Shown: positions 29,811-37,092 of the stretch, piece by piece
Numbering within the stretch: position 1 is the stretch's first letter
How the letters are laid out: the number at the start of each line of letters is the position of its first letter
From: Methylocystis hirsuta
GTDB taxonomy: Bacteria; Pseudomonadota; Alphaproteobacteria; Rhizobiales; Beijerinckiaceae
NCBI RefSeq assembly: GCF_003722355.1
Contig: NZ_QWDD01000001.1
Location: 3,277,001 to 3,341,000, forward strand
Reading direction: 5' to 3'
DNA: 64,000 nt
Translations under genes and position numbers: made by a program
Notes under the pieces: model-generated
What the model saw: only the letters and a program-made list of their open reading frames with translations
What the model was told of the DNA's origin: nothing
The model's database searches: none

Positions 29811-29873
29811 ATATGACATCGGAGCCGTGCAAAGAGAATTCGTGTCACGCGCCAATTGCCGACATTCGCTCCG

Positions 29874-32153
29874 CTATCTTCGCGACAATTCGGTCAGCAA
29901 TCCGCGCAGAGGCTGGAAACTGAAGCGCACCTCATGGCGCCCTTCCGGAATCGCGACGGCCCGGAACATGACATTGGCGCGCAGAATCGGCGCTTCCACG
30001 CCGTCGAGGTTCGCAAACCACCACGGATGCCAGACGTCGTGCAAAACAAGCCAGCCCCCGCCGGGAGGCGCGCTAACCTCGGCGACGACGCGGTCGTTTT
30101 CGTAGGAGACGATCTTCGCGATCGCCGGCGGCGCGTCCTTGCGCGTATGGCAGATCGGCGGCGTCTCCAGGAGCACCGTCTCGCGATAGTCCGCCTCCGG
30201 CCACTCGCCGCTCTTCATCATCGCCGCGAAATCGACGTGGATGGCGCAGGTTGCGAGTATGACGCGCGGCATGGCGCGGGGATTTTCGTAAATGTGAACG
30301 TCGCCGATGCGCGTGAGTTCGACGAAGTCGCCATGTTTGTAATTCCCGTCGATCTTTTCGATGGGCACGCCGGTCGCGATAAATCGCAGGCCGAGCATGT
30401 CCGACAGGACCGAGCGATAGGAAGGATAGAGCTTGGAAAACTCGCGCTGCTCGGGAAGCGCGAGATGATCTCCGGCGCCGGTTACGTCTTCGAAGAGCCG
30501 AAGCCGGATGGGATTATAACCGAGATCATGATCGAAGCCATGGACGAGCGACGCGTTCGGCCAATGAAAATCGATCGCTGCAAGTTCGACGCGGTCGCGA
30601 CGATCCGGCGCCGCCGTCTCCTTGAGCTTCCCGCGCAGATAGGCGATCACCGGATCCTTGCCGTCGACCCGCAAGGCCTCGAACTGTTCAGGCGGCAAGG
30701 CCGTCGATTCATTGGGTCCATTGCCGATCGCGAGATCGACGCTCATCAGCGTGGCGACCGCCGCGAGCAGATACGGGCCGCGCAACAGCCCGTCGCGAGT
30801 CGCGAGGATAAGCGCGATCGCGAGCGCGGCGAGAACCGCGCTTGTCGCCAGCGGCCAGGAGGCTTGGCTAAGATGGCCCTTCACGCCCGCGACAAGCAGC
30901 GCGACCGCGAACAGCGCGGCGACAGCGCCGACAAGCCAGGCCGTACGCGGCGTGGCCTCGCCCCGCTCAACGAGATTGAAGCCATAGCCCGCGAGGATCG
31001 CGAGCGTCGCGCCGAGCAAGAATGTAGCGTCGGCCGGCCGCCGCCAAAGGTCGACGCCCGGCAGATGATAGAAGAAGGCGAAGACCGGCGTGTAGCGGCC
31101 CAGGGCGTAGAGGGCGAAAAACAGCGCGGCGGCGGCGAAGAAGCGGATTTCCTTATTCGACAGGAAGCGCCTGCCCAGCGCCGCGATCAAAGATACGAGC
31201 GTCAGTTCGCCCAAGTAAACATTGGTCATGTTGCGCGCGAGGAATAGGTCGCGCTCTCCGGCGGGGGGCCCCCAGAAGTTTTTAAGCGGTCCGTCCGTTC
31301 CGAACATATTGGCCGAGATCAGCGTCCAGAAGGAGCCCGGCGGCAGCGAGCCTTTGAACGCGCCGTCGAGATCGATCTCGGGTCGGTTCGAATGCGCGGC
31401 GAGCTCCAGCGTCAACGCAAGCGGCACGGCGATGATCGTCAGGCCCGTGAGCGCGCCCGCCGCGAGCGGCGCGACCGCGCTGAGTTTGGGCGATTCATCC
31501 GTCGCGACGCGATAGGCGGCATAGGCGGAGAGCATCAGCACGCCTAGGAACGCGACCTGGTCCCGTCCCAGCACCAGCAGTGCGGCGGCGGCGCCCGCCG
31601 CGGCGCCGTAGAGCGCCGAGCGCCGATCCAGCCCCCGCGCCAGCAGCCACAGCGTGACCGGAAGCCAGGCGAGACTCATGATCTGCCCGACATGCTGAAT
31701 TCGCCACGCCGCCGAGCCGCCAAAAGCGAACGCGAGAGCCGCGAGCAATCCTCCCGCGGCGCTCCAGCCGCGATCGCGAAAATAGGCGATTAGCGCAAGA
31801 CCGCCCATGGCCAGCATTGCGAAGACAATCGCGTCGGCCTGGACGAAGGACGGTTCGGGAACGAGCGCCGCCGCCAGCAGGAAAAACGGAGCGAAGATCA
31901 GCGATTGCGGATCGGCGATCTGCGGCATCCCCGCAAAGACGTGCGGCGTCCAGAACGGCGACTGGCCGCTGTGCAGGGCATGGGCGAGAAAGGCGAATTG
32001 CGGAAAAAAATGCGCTTTCGCGTCCCAGGGAATGGTGACGCGCCCGGAAAGCCAGGGAAAGGCGAGCGCCAGCGCGCAGACGAGGAAGAACGCCGCCGCG
32101 AGGGCGTAGGGCTGACCTTCCGGGCGGCCGGCGTTTTTACCGATTCGTTGCAT
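29874..32153 (-). CDS. YfhO-like polytopic membrane protein
   Basis: A 759-residue inner-membrane protein with about 12 hydrophobic segments in residues 15-530, followed by a soluble C-terminal part of about 230 residues. The start ATG at 32151-32153 (MQRIGKNAGRPEGQPYALAA) was preferred to a longer reading that overlaps the tetR gene. The loop after TM1 has WDAKAHFFPQFAFLAHALHSG and a later segment reads FAGMPQIADPQSLIF. This pattern is seen in YfhO-type proteins, which in Firmicutes act in glycosylation of lipoteichoic acid. By analogy a role in envelope sugar transfer is possible. No pathway partner is adjacent. Confidence 0.7.
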   Translation of the reverse strand: MQRIGKNAGRPEGQPYALAAAFFLVCALALAFPWLSGRVTIPWDAKAHFFPQFAFLAHALHSGQSPFWTPHVFAGMPQIADPQSLIFAPFFLLAAALVPEPSFVQADAIVFAMLAMGGLALIAYFRDRGWSAAGGLLAALAFAFGGSAAWRIQHVGQIMSLAWLPVTLWLLARGLDRRSALYGAAAGAAAALLVLGRDQVAFLGVLMLSAYAAYRVATDESPKLSAVAPLAAGALTGLTIIAVPLALTLELAAHSNRPEIDLDGAFKGSLPPGSFWTLISANMFGTDGPLKNFWGPPAGERDLFLARNMTNVYLGELTLVSLIAALGRRFLSNKEIRFFAAAALFFALYALGRYTPVFAFFYHLPGVDLWRRPADATFLLGATLAILAGYGFNLVERGEATPRTAWLVGAVAALFAVALLVAGVKGHLSQASWPLATSAVLAALAIALILATRDGLLRGPYLLAAVATLMSVDLAIGNGPNESTALPPEQFEALRVDGKDPVIAYLRGKLKETAAPDRRDRVELAAIDFHWPNASLVHGFDHDLGYNPIRLRLFEDVTGAGDHLALPEQREFSKLYPSYRSVLSDMLGLRFIATGVPIEKIDGNYKHGDFVELTRIGDVHIYENPRAMPRVILATCAIHVDFAAMMKSGEWPEADYRETVLLETPPICHTRKDAPPAIAKIVSYENDRVVAEVSAPPGGGWLVLHDVWHPWWFANLDGVEAPILRANVMFRAVAIPEGRHEVRFSFQPLRGLLTELSRR

Positions 32154-32184
32154 GGCCCCAGTTCTAGCGGCTCCAGGCCGTGGC

Positions 32185-32736
32185 TCAAAGCCGCGCTTCA
32201 GGCGCCCGCCTGAGGCCGAAGCGCGCAGCGAGCGCGTCGATGTCAACAGTCGGACGGCGCTTGTCATCCGATTCCAGCAGGAGGCGCAACCCCATGCCGC
32301 GCAGCATGTCAATAAAGGCGATGATATCGGGGTCGTCGGCGGTTCGGCCGAAGAGCGGCGCGAGCTGCTCGGCCACGCCTCGGGCGTGCGCGGCGAGCGT
32401 TGCGCGAATTTCCGATTGGTCGCTCGCCTGCGCCACGACGCTCAAGAAGAAGCGCATCCTGTTGCGCTCGAACATGAGCGCGCGCACCGCTTCGACAGGA
32501 TCGACGTCGCTTCCGGTCGAACCGCGCTTGGGCTTATGCGCCTGCGCATGCGACGCTTCCAGCGTCGCGGCGAGCAAATCCGTCTTACGTGGAAAATAAT
32601 AGGTCAAATGCGACTGCCGCAGTCCGGCCGCGGCGGCAACGCGGGTTTGGGTCAGCGCAGAGACGCCTTCCTTCCTTAGGATTTTGAGCGCGGCGTCCAG
32701 AATGCGCTGACGCGCGCTTTTTTCCACCATCGCCAT
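32185..32736 (-). CDS. TetR-family transcriptional regulator
   Basis: The 183-residue regulator has an N-terminal TetR helix-turn-helix (about residues 8-55: RQRILDAALKILRKEGVSAL, TRVAAAAGLRQSHLTYYFPR) and a ligand-binding C-terminal domain of unknown specificity. It is transcribed divergently from the copper-associated gene at 32870, with 133 bp between them. An inverted repeat at 32821-32837, recurring at 33398-33414, is the likely operator, so it probably controls the downstream uptake cluster and perhaps itself. Confidence 0.88.
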   Translation of the reverse strand: MAMVEKSARQRILDAALKILRKEGVSALTQTRVAAAAGLRQSHLTYYFPRKTDLLAATLEASHAQAHKPKRGSTGSDVDPVEAVRALMFERNRMRFFLSVVAQASDQSEIRATLAAHARGVAEQLAPLFGRTADDPDIIAFIDMLRGMGLRLLLESDDKRRPTVDIDALAARFGLRRAPEARL

Positions 32737-32806
32737 TCGCGTTCATTCAACCTTCGCCGCGCCAACGTCGTATCAAAAAAAACGCGCCGCGGAAACGCCT
32801 CTGAGC

Positions 32807-32834
32807 TTGCGCTACATTTTGTTGGTAATATACC
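32807..32834 (+). promoter_or_regulatory. Candidate promoter of the copper-associated gene
   Basis: TTGCGC (32807-32812) and TATACC (32829-32834) are separated by 16 bp and sit 36 bp before the start codon at 32870. The -10 lies inside the inverted repeat at 32821-32837, so a bound repressor would block it. Confidence 0.45.
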
Positions 32835-32837
32835 AAC
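32821..32837. promoter_or_regulatory. Putative TetR operator, copy 1
   Basis: GTTGGTA-ATA-TACCAAC: perfect 7-bp arms with a 3-bp spacer, in the tetR/32870 divergent region. It shares both half-sites with the site at 33398-33414. Confidence 0.7.
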
Positions 32838-32869
32838 CTAGCGCGCCACGCTAACGTTGGAGAGGATTG

Positions 32870-33319
32870 ATGAGATTATTTCTTATTGGGATGATCAGTG
32901 CAGCGGCGTGCCTGAGCGCGCGGGCCGACGAAGGATCCGAGGCGGTGCGCCGCCTGCTTTTCGAAACATTTGACAAGCCTGAAACACGCCTTTTCGTGGA
33001 TGCTGTCGTCGTTGAAGGCGACTCCGCCGTCGCCGACTGGCGCCAGGGCGAACTCGGCGGCCGGGCGTTTCTCACGCGCAAGGACGATGCGTGGACCATC
33101 GCGCTTTGCGCCGGCGACGCCTTGAAAGACAGCGCAACGCTTGAAAAGCTCGGTGTTTCCAAAGCGAATGCTGAGGCGCTTGCAAGGCGGCTGGCGGCGG
33201 CAGAGACGCAGCTCTTCCCCGACGTCGTCGAGCGTTTCTCCCGATTTGACGGCATGGCCGCCGTCGAGGCGGATGGAAGCCATTCGCCGCTCGATCCGCA
33301 TCACAAGCCCATTCCCTGA
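32870..33319 (+). CDS. Exported protein, probably copper-uptake associated
   Basis: The 149-residue precursor has a signal peptide (MRLFLIGMISAAACLSARA, cleavage near residue 19). The mature part starts DEGSEAVRRLLFETFDKPET and includes VEGDSAVADWRQGELGGRAF and a His-containing C-terminus (HSPLDPHHKPIP). From memory it resembles small periplasmic proteins annotated as copper uptake system-associated; I cannot confirm this by search. The ATG at 32870 follows GGAGAGG. A putative operator precedes it and another follows it, before the TonB-receptor operon. Confidence 0.6.
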   Translation: MRLFLIGMISAAACLSARADEGSEAVRRLLFETFDKPETRLFVDAVVVEGDSAVADWRQGELGGRAFLTRKDDAWTIALCAGDALKDSATLEKLGVSKANAEALARRLAAAETQLFPDVVERFSRFDGMAAVEADGSHSPLDPHHKPIP

Positions 33320-33397
33320 CTGTCGCTCACTGTTGCGCCGGAGCAACAGCAACCGAAAATGCGCCCGTCAGGCCAGCCGCAGCGTTGCCCCACGCAA

Positions 33398-33414
33398 TTT
33401 GGTATATTACCAAC
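33398..33414. promoter_or_regulatory. Putative TetR operator, copy 2
   Basis: TTTGGTATATTACCAAC has half-sites TTGGTA and TACCAA with a 3-bp spacer, as in copy 1. It lies 77 bp before the next gene (33491), so it could control the TonB-receptor operon. A TATATT inside it may be a -10. Confidence 0.65.
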
Positions 33415-33490
33415 ATTCAGGTTCGGCGCTGTCGCCGCCCCTGGTCTCCTGCCTGACCGGCGAGACGCAGCCCCGGGAATCTGAGACAAG

Positions 33491-33877
33491 ATGGCGGCCC
33501 TTGCGAGAATGCCTCGCTCGATGATTTTGCGGCGCACCGGGGCCCTTTGCATCGCGCTGCTTGTCGCGCTCGCGGCCATTTCATCTTCGGCGCCGGCGCA
33601 TCCCACGCATGCGCCGCAGGGGACGGCCGTGCACTGCACGGATACCTCCCAACCTGCGCCGACGAAGCATCCTTGTGGCGGCGAGCAATGCTGCTTGCTA
33701 TGCGGTCACAGCCAGAAAGACCTAATTTGTCCCTTTATTGAGTCAGCATCGGGCGCCATCGCCTATGCGCCACCGCGCGCGGCAAGCCGCGCGTTCTGCG
33801 CCATTCAGTCGCCGCCAACAAAAAGCGTCCGCGCACATTCGCGCGCCGCCCCGCGCGCGCCGCCCCGCTTCTCCTGA
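33491..33877 (+). CDS. Small Cys/His-rich exported protein (DUF2946-like)
   Basis: A 128-residue product with a signal peptide (RRTGALCIALLVALAAISSS, cleavage near SAPAHP). The mature segment holds a Cys cluster, HPCGGEQCCLLCGH, preceded by His residues, suggesting metal binding. The hydrophobic start and CC-x-x-C pattern recall DUF2946 proteins found beside TonB-dependent copper receptors; that assignment is from memory. The tail is Arg/Pro/Ala-rich. Met11 (MILRR) is an alternative start. It is 55 bp before the TonB receptor gene on the same strand. Confidence 0.6.
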   Translation: MAALARMPRSMILRRTGALCIALLVALAAISSSAPAHPTHAPQGTAVHCTDTSQPAPTKHPCGGEQCCLLCGHSQKDLICPFIESASGAIAYAPPRAASRAFCAIQSPPTKSVRAHSRAAPRAPPRFS

Positions 33878-33932
33878 TCGCGACAGTCTTCCCTTAACGA
33901 TCGCGCGGCGAGACGCCGCTCAGGAGATTTCC

Positions 33933-36290
33933 ATGTTTCGGACCGGCTTGCTGCGCGGCGCCTGCGCCGTCGCCCTCGTTCTTTCTTTCGCGGACTCGAG
34001 CGCACAGGCGCAGCAGAGTCTACCAACCATCGACATTGGCGGCGCCAAGCCGCGCGTCGCCGGACGCGGCGGCGGTCGCGCCCCGTCACCGGCGACGGCG
34101 CCCGCTCCTGCCACATCGACGCAAACCGGCGGAGGCGGCGGGTCGTTGACCGTGCCGTCGGTCGCCGAGCAGCGCCGCGAACTCGAGCGCACCGTCGGGT
34201 CGGCCGCCTTCGTCGACGCCAATACGCCGGAGATTCAAACCCGCTACGTTCACGACCTGCGCGACGCGCTCAAGGACGTTCCGGGCGTCTATGTCGAAAG
34301 CCGCTACGGCCAGGAACTGCGTCTTTCGATCCGCGGTTCAAATCTGACGCGCGACTTCCATCTGCGCGGATTGGAGCTGCTGCAGGACGGCATTCCGATG
34401 AATTCCGCCGACGGCGGCGGCGACATGTATCAGATCGATCCCAAATATTTCCGCGCGATCGAGGTTCTCAAAGGCGGCAACGCCCTCGCCTATGGCTCCT
34501 CGACGCTCGGCGGCGCGATCAATTTCATCTCGCCCACCGCCTATACGGCGCTAGCGCCAAACATGGCGTCGCTCGAAGGCGGCAGTTATGGAACCGTGCG
34601 CGGGCAAGCGCAGATGTCGCGCATCATCGGCAATTTCGATTTTCTCATCAACGGCACGTTCACCCATGCCGACAATTACAGAAAACATTCGACGACGGAC
34701 TATACGCAGCTCAACGGCAATCTCGGCTATCGCTTCTCCAAGGATCTCGAAACGAGGTTCTATTTCGGCGTCTACGACACGTGGCAATTGCTGCCGGGAC
34801 AACTCAATCTGTCCGACGCGCGCAATGATCCGCGGCTGTCGCTACCGCCGTATCCGTCGGGTTTCGGGCCGGACGGCTTTGGCGCCAATCAGGCGCGAAA
34901 CGTCAAGAACTGGCGCATTTCGAACAAGACCACGATCCTGAGCGAGATCGGCCGCATCGACCTCAACAGCTGGTACACGCACAATTATCTCTATCATCCG
35001 ATTTTCGTGGTCATCGAACAGGAAGGCGGAACCTGGGGAGTCACCCCGCGTCTCACCTCGAATTTCCTCGTCGACGGCCACCCCAATGAACTCATCCTCG
35101 GCGGCCGCGCCTGGGGCGGATCGTCGAGCGACAACTGGTTCGATAACTACAATGGCATGCGGCTCAATCCCTATGGCGGGATCCCCGCGAATTTCGCCAA
35201 TGCGCAGTTCTCCTTTCCGCCCTATTCGTTTAACGGACTCGCGCAATTTGGCGCGGCGAATTCCTGCTTCGGCTTCTGCGGCCTGTTCATCAATCCGGGA
35301 TTGGATCCGCGTCTGCGCAACAACCGCGCGACGGCGCTCAATCTCGAAGCCTATTTCGAGAACCGCCTGCACATCGCGCCGCAGCTCATCTTCATGTTCG
35401 GCGCCAAGCTTTTCGCCGATACGCGGCGCTATGCGGTTCTCGGCGGCATTCCCTTCGAGCCCGTTCCCGGCGTATCGGACAAGGTCTACCGCGGCATCGT
35501 GCCCAAGGTCGGCCTGATGTTCGAGCCGACGCCGGACATTCAATTCTTCGCCGACATGACCGGAAGCCGCGACGTGCCGGACTTCATCGACCTGACGCAA
35601 GGCGTGTTTCCGCCGCCGCGCGACGGCACGACATTCACGCCGCTCGCGGCGCAGAAAGCCTGGACTGGGGAACTGGGGGCGCGCGGCAGATGGGACCGCT
35701 ACACCTGGGATGTCACCTTCTACCATTCGGAACTGCAGGACGAACTCTTAAAATTCACCACCAATCCCGGCCTCGGCATTCCGGCGACGACCTTCAACGC
35801 CAAGCGCACCATGCACCAGGGCGTCGAATTCGCCGCGAGCGCCGAACTCTTGCGCGATATTTTCGCGCCGGATGCAGGCGACGCGCTGAAGCTGTCGCAG
35901 GTCTGGACCTGGAACGACTTCCGTTTCGTCGGCGATCGCGACTTCGGCGACAAGACGCTGGCCGGCATTCCGCGCCACGTCTTGCGCACCACGCTGTCCT
36001 ATTGGCGGCCCGACGGCCTCTATCTCGCGCCGCAGATCGACTGGGTTCCGGCGGGCGCTTACGTCGACTACGCCAATACGCTGCAGGCGCCGGGCTATGT
36101 CTTGCTGGGCGTCCAGGCGGGCATGAAGCTGCCCTACGGTCTCTCGTTCTTTGTCGAGGCGCGCAATCTGACCAATCGCCACTACATCAGCGACGTGACC
36201 ACGATCGTCGACGCCCGCGGTCTCGATCCGAGGGTCTTCTATCCGGGCACGGGGCGCGTGATCTACGGAGGCTTGCGCCTCGCGTTCTAG
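33933..36290 (+). CDS. TonB-dependent outer-membrane receptor
   Basis: A 785-residue receptor from ATG 33933 (after CAGGAGATTTCC). It has a signal peptide (about 1-27, ending SSAQAQ), a likely TonB box in SLPTIDIGG, and a Gly/Pro/Ala linker. A plug domain follows (about 85-210: DLRDALKDVPGVYVESRYGQ, LSIRGSNLTRDFHLRGLELL, EVLKGGNALAYGSSTLGGAI), then a 22-strand-type barrel ending in the C-terminal Phe of GGLRLAF. It probably imports a metal complex; copper fits the neighbouring genes, but a siderophore is possible. It is likely cotranscribed with the ABC, permease and lipocalin genes that follow. Confidence 0.92.
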   Translation: MFRTGLLRGACAVALVLSFADSSAQAQQSLPTIDIGGAKPRVAGRGGGRAPSPATAPAPATSTQTGGGGGSLTVPSVAEQRRELERTVGSAAFVDANTPEIQTRYVHDLRDALKDVPGVYVESRYGQELRLSIRGSNLTRDFHLRGLELLQDGIPMNSADGGGDMYQIDPKYFRAIEVLKGGNALAYGSSTLGGAINFISPTAYTALAPNMASLEGGSYGTVRGQAQMSRIIGNFDFLINGTFTHADNYRKHSTTDYTQLNGNLGYRFSKDLETRFYFGVYDTWQLLPGQLNLSDARNDPRLSLPPYPSGFGPDGFGANQARNVKNWRISNKTTILSEIGRIDLNSWYTHNYLYHPIFVVIEQEGGTWGVTPRLTSNFLVDGHPNELILGGRAWGGSSSDNWFDNYNGMRLNPYGGIPANFANAQFSFPPYSFNGLAQFGAANSCFGFCGLFINPGLDPRLRNNRATALNLEAYFENRLHIAPQLIFMFGAKLFADTRRYAVLGGIPFEPVPGVSDKVYRGIVPKVGLMFEPTPDIQFFADMTGSRDVPDFIDLTQGVFPPPRDGTTFTPLAAQKAWTGELGARGRWDRYTWDVTFYHSELQDELLKFTTNPGLGIPATTFNAKRTMHQGVEFAASAELLRDIFAPDAGDALKLSQVWTWNDFRFVGDRDFGDKTLAGIPRHVLRTTLSYWRPDGLYLAPQIDWVPAGAYVDYANTLQAPGYVLLGVQAGMKLPYGLSFFVEARNLTNRHYISDVTTIVDARGLDPRVFYPGTGRVIYGGLRLAF

Positions 36291-36378
36291 CTCGGCGACG
36301 TTTGGGCGATCGGCGAGGCAAGCCATATATAGGGCTGGCGCGCCGGCCGCCTTCGCCGGTCCGATCAGGGCGCAATGC

Positions 36379-37092
36379 TTGTCGATTCACGCGACGCCGG
36401 AAAATCTCGCCGCTACACGGACAAGCGCGCCAATGCTGCGCGTCGAGGGGCTGCAAAAATCCTATCCGACGCCGCAGGGCCGCATTCCCGTGCTGCGCGG
36501 CGTGGACTTCACCCTCGCTGCCGGCGCCAGCCTGGCGCTGACCGGCGAATCCGGCAGCGGCAAGAGCACGCTTCTGCATCTCGTCGGCGCGCTCGACGAC
36601 GCCGACTCCGGCGAGATCGTTCTGGATGGCGTCGCGCTGACGCGGCTTTCGGAACATGCGCGGGCCGCCGTTCGGCGCGAGAAGATCGGCGTCGTCTTTC
36701 AGCAGTTCAATTTGATTCCGAGCCTGACCGTCGGCGAAAACCTGGGCTTCCAGGCGCGACTTGCGGGGCGATACGATCCGGCGTGGCAGGAAGAGCTCAC
36801 GGCGCGTCTTGGTCTTGCGACGCTCGCCGCCCGCTATCCTGAGGAGCTGTCCGGCGGACAGCAGCAGCGCGTCGCCATCGGCCGCGCCCTCGCCGTACGC
36901 CCGAGGCTTCTGCTCGCGGACGAACCGACCGGCAATCTCGACGAAGCGACCGGCGACGCCGTCATGGCGCTCGCGCTCGACCTCGTCGCCGCGACCGGCT
37001 GCGCCTTTCTGATGGCGACGCACAGCGAACGGCTTGCCGGCCGGTTGCAACGCCGCGTGCGGCTGGAGGCCGGTCTTCTGGCGACACAATGA
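36379..37092 (+). CDS. ABC transporter ATP-binding protein (LolD/MacB class)
   Basis: A 237-residue ATPase with Walker A (GESGSGKSTLLHLVG), Q-loop VFQQFNLIPSLTV, signature LSGGQQQRVAIGRAL, Walker B LLLADEPTGNLD and the H-loop His of MATHSERLAG. The class works with FtsX-type permeases in lipoprotein release or export, not in classical import. The start is a TTG at 36379 (MSIHATPEN); Met19 at 36433 (MLRVEGLQKSY) is an alternative. It overlaps the permease gene by 4 bp. Confidence 0.9.
   Translation: MSIHATPENLAATRTSAPMLRVEGLQKSYPTPQGRIPVLRGVDFTLAAGASLALTGESGSGKSTLLHLVGALDDADSGEIVLDGVALTRLSEHARAAVRREKIGVVFQQFNLIPSLTVGENLGFQARLAGRYDPAWQEELTARLGLATLAARYPEELSGGQQQRVAIGRALAVRPRLLLADEPTGNLDEATGDAVMALALDLVAATGCAFLMATHSERLAGRLQRRVRLEAGLLATQ

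Larger units (their letters stand above)
28429..29813 (+). mobile_element. IS1111-type insertion sequence (IS110 family)
   Basis: The 1385-bp element has one transposase gene, perfect 14-bp subterminal inverted repeats (28436-28449 and 29797-29810) and a roughly 240-bp non-coding region downstream of the transposase. Subterminal repeats lying 7 bp and 3 bp from the ends and a downstream non-coding region are features of the IS1111 group. The ends were set by the repeats and by the shared ATGA at 28428-28431 and 29813-29816, so a shift of up to 3 bp is possible. There is no target-site duplication beyond this core. It interrupts a REP-like palindrome between hemH and a membrane-protein gene. 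Confidence 0.88.

Noticed and set aside
34336..34352. A tRNA T-loop-like GGTTCAAATCT
   Set aside because: It lies inside the TonB-receptor coding sequence and no acceptor or anticodon arms can be formed around it.
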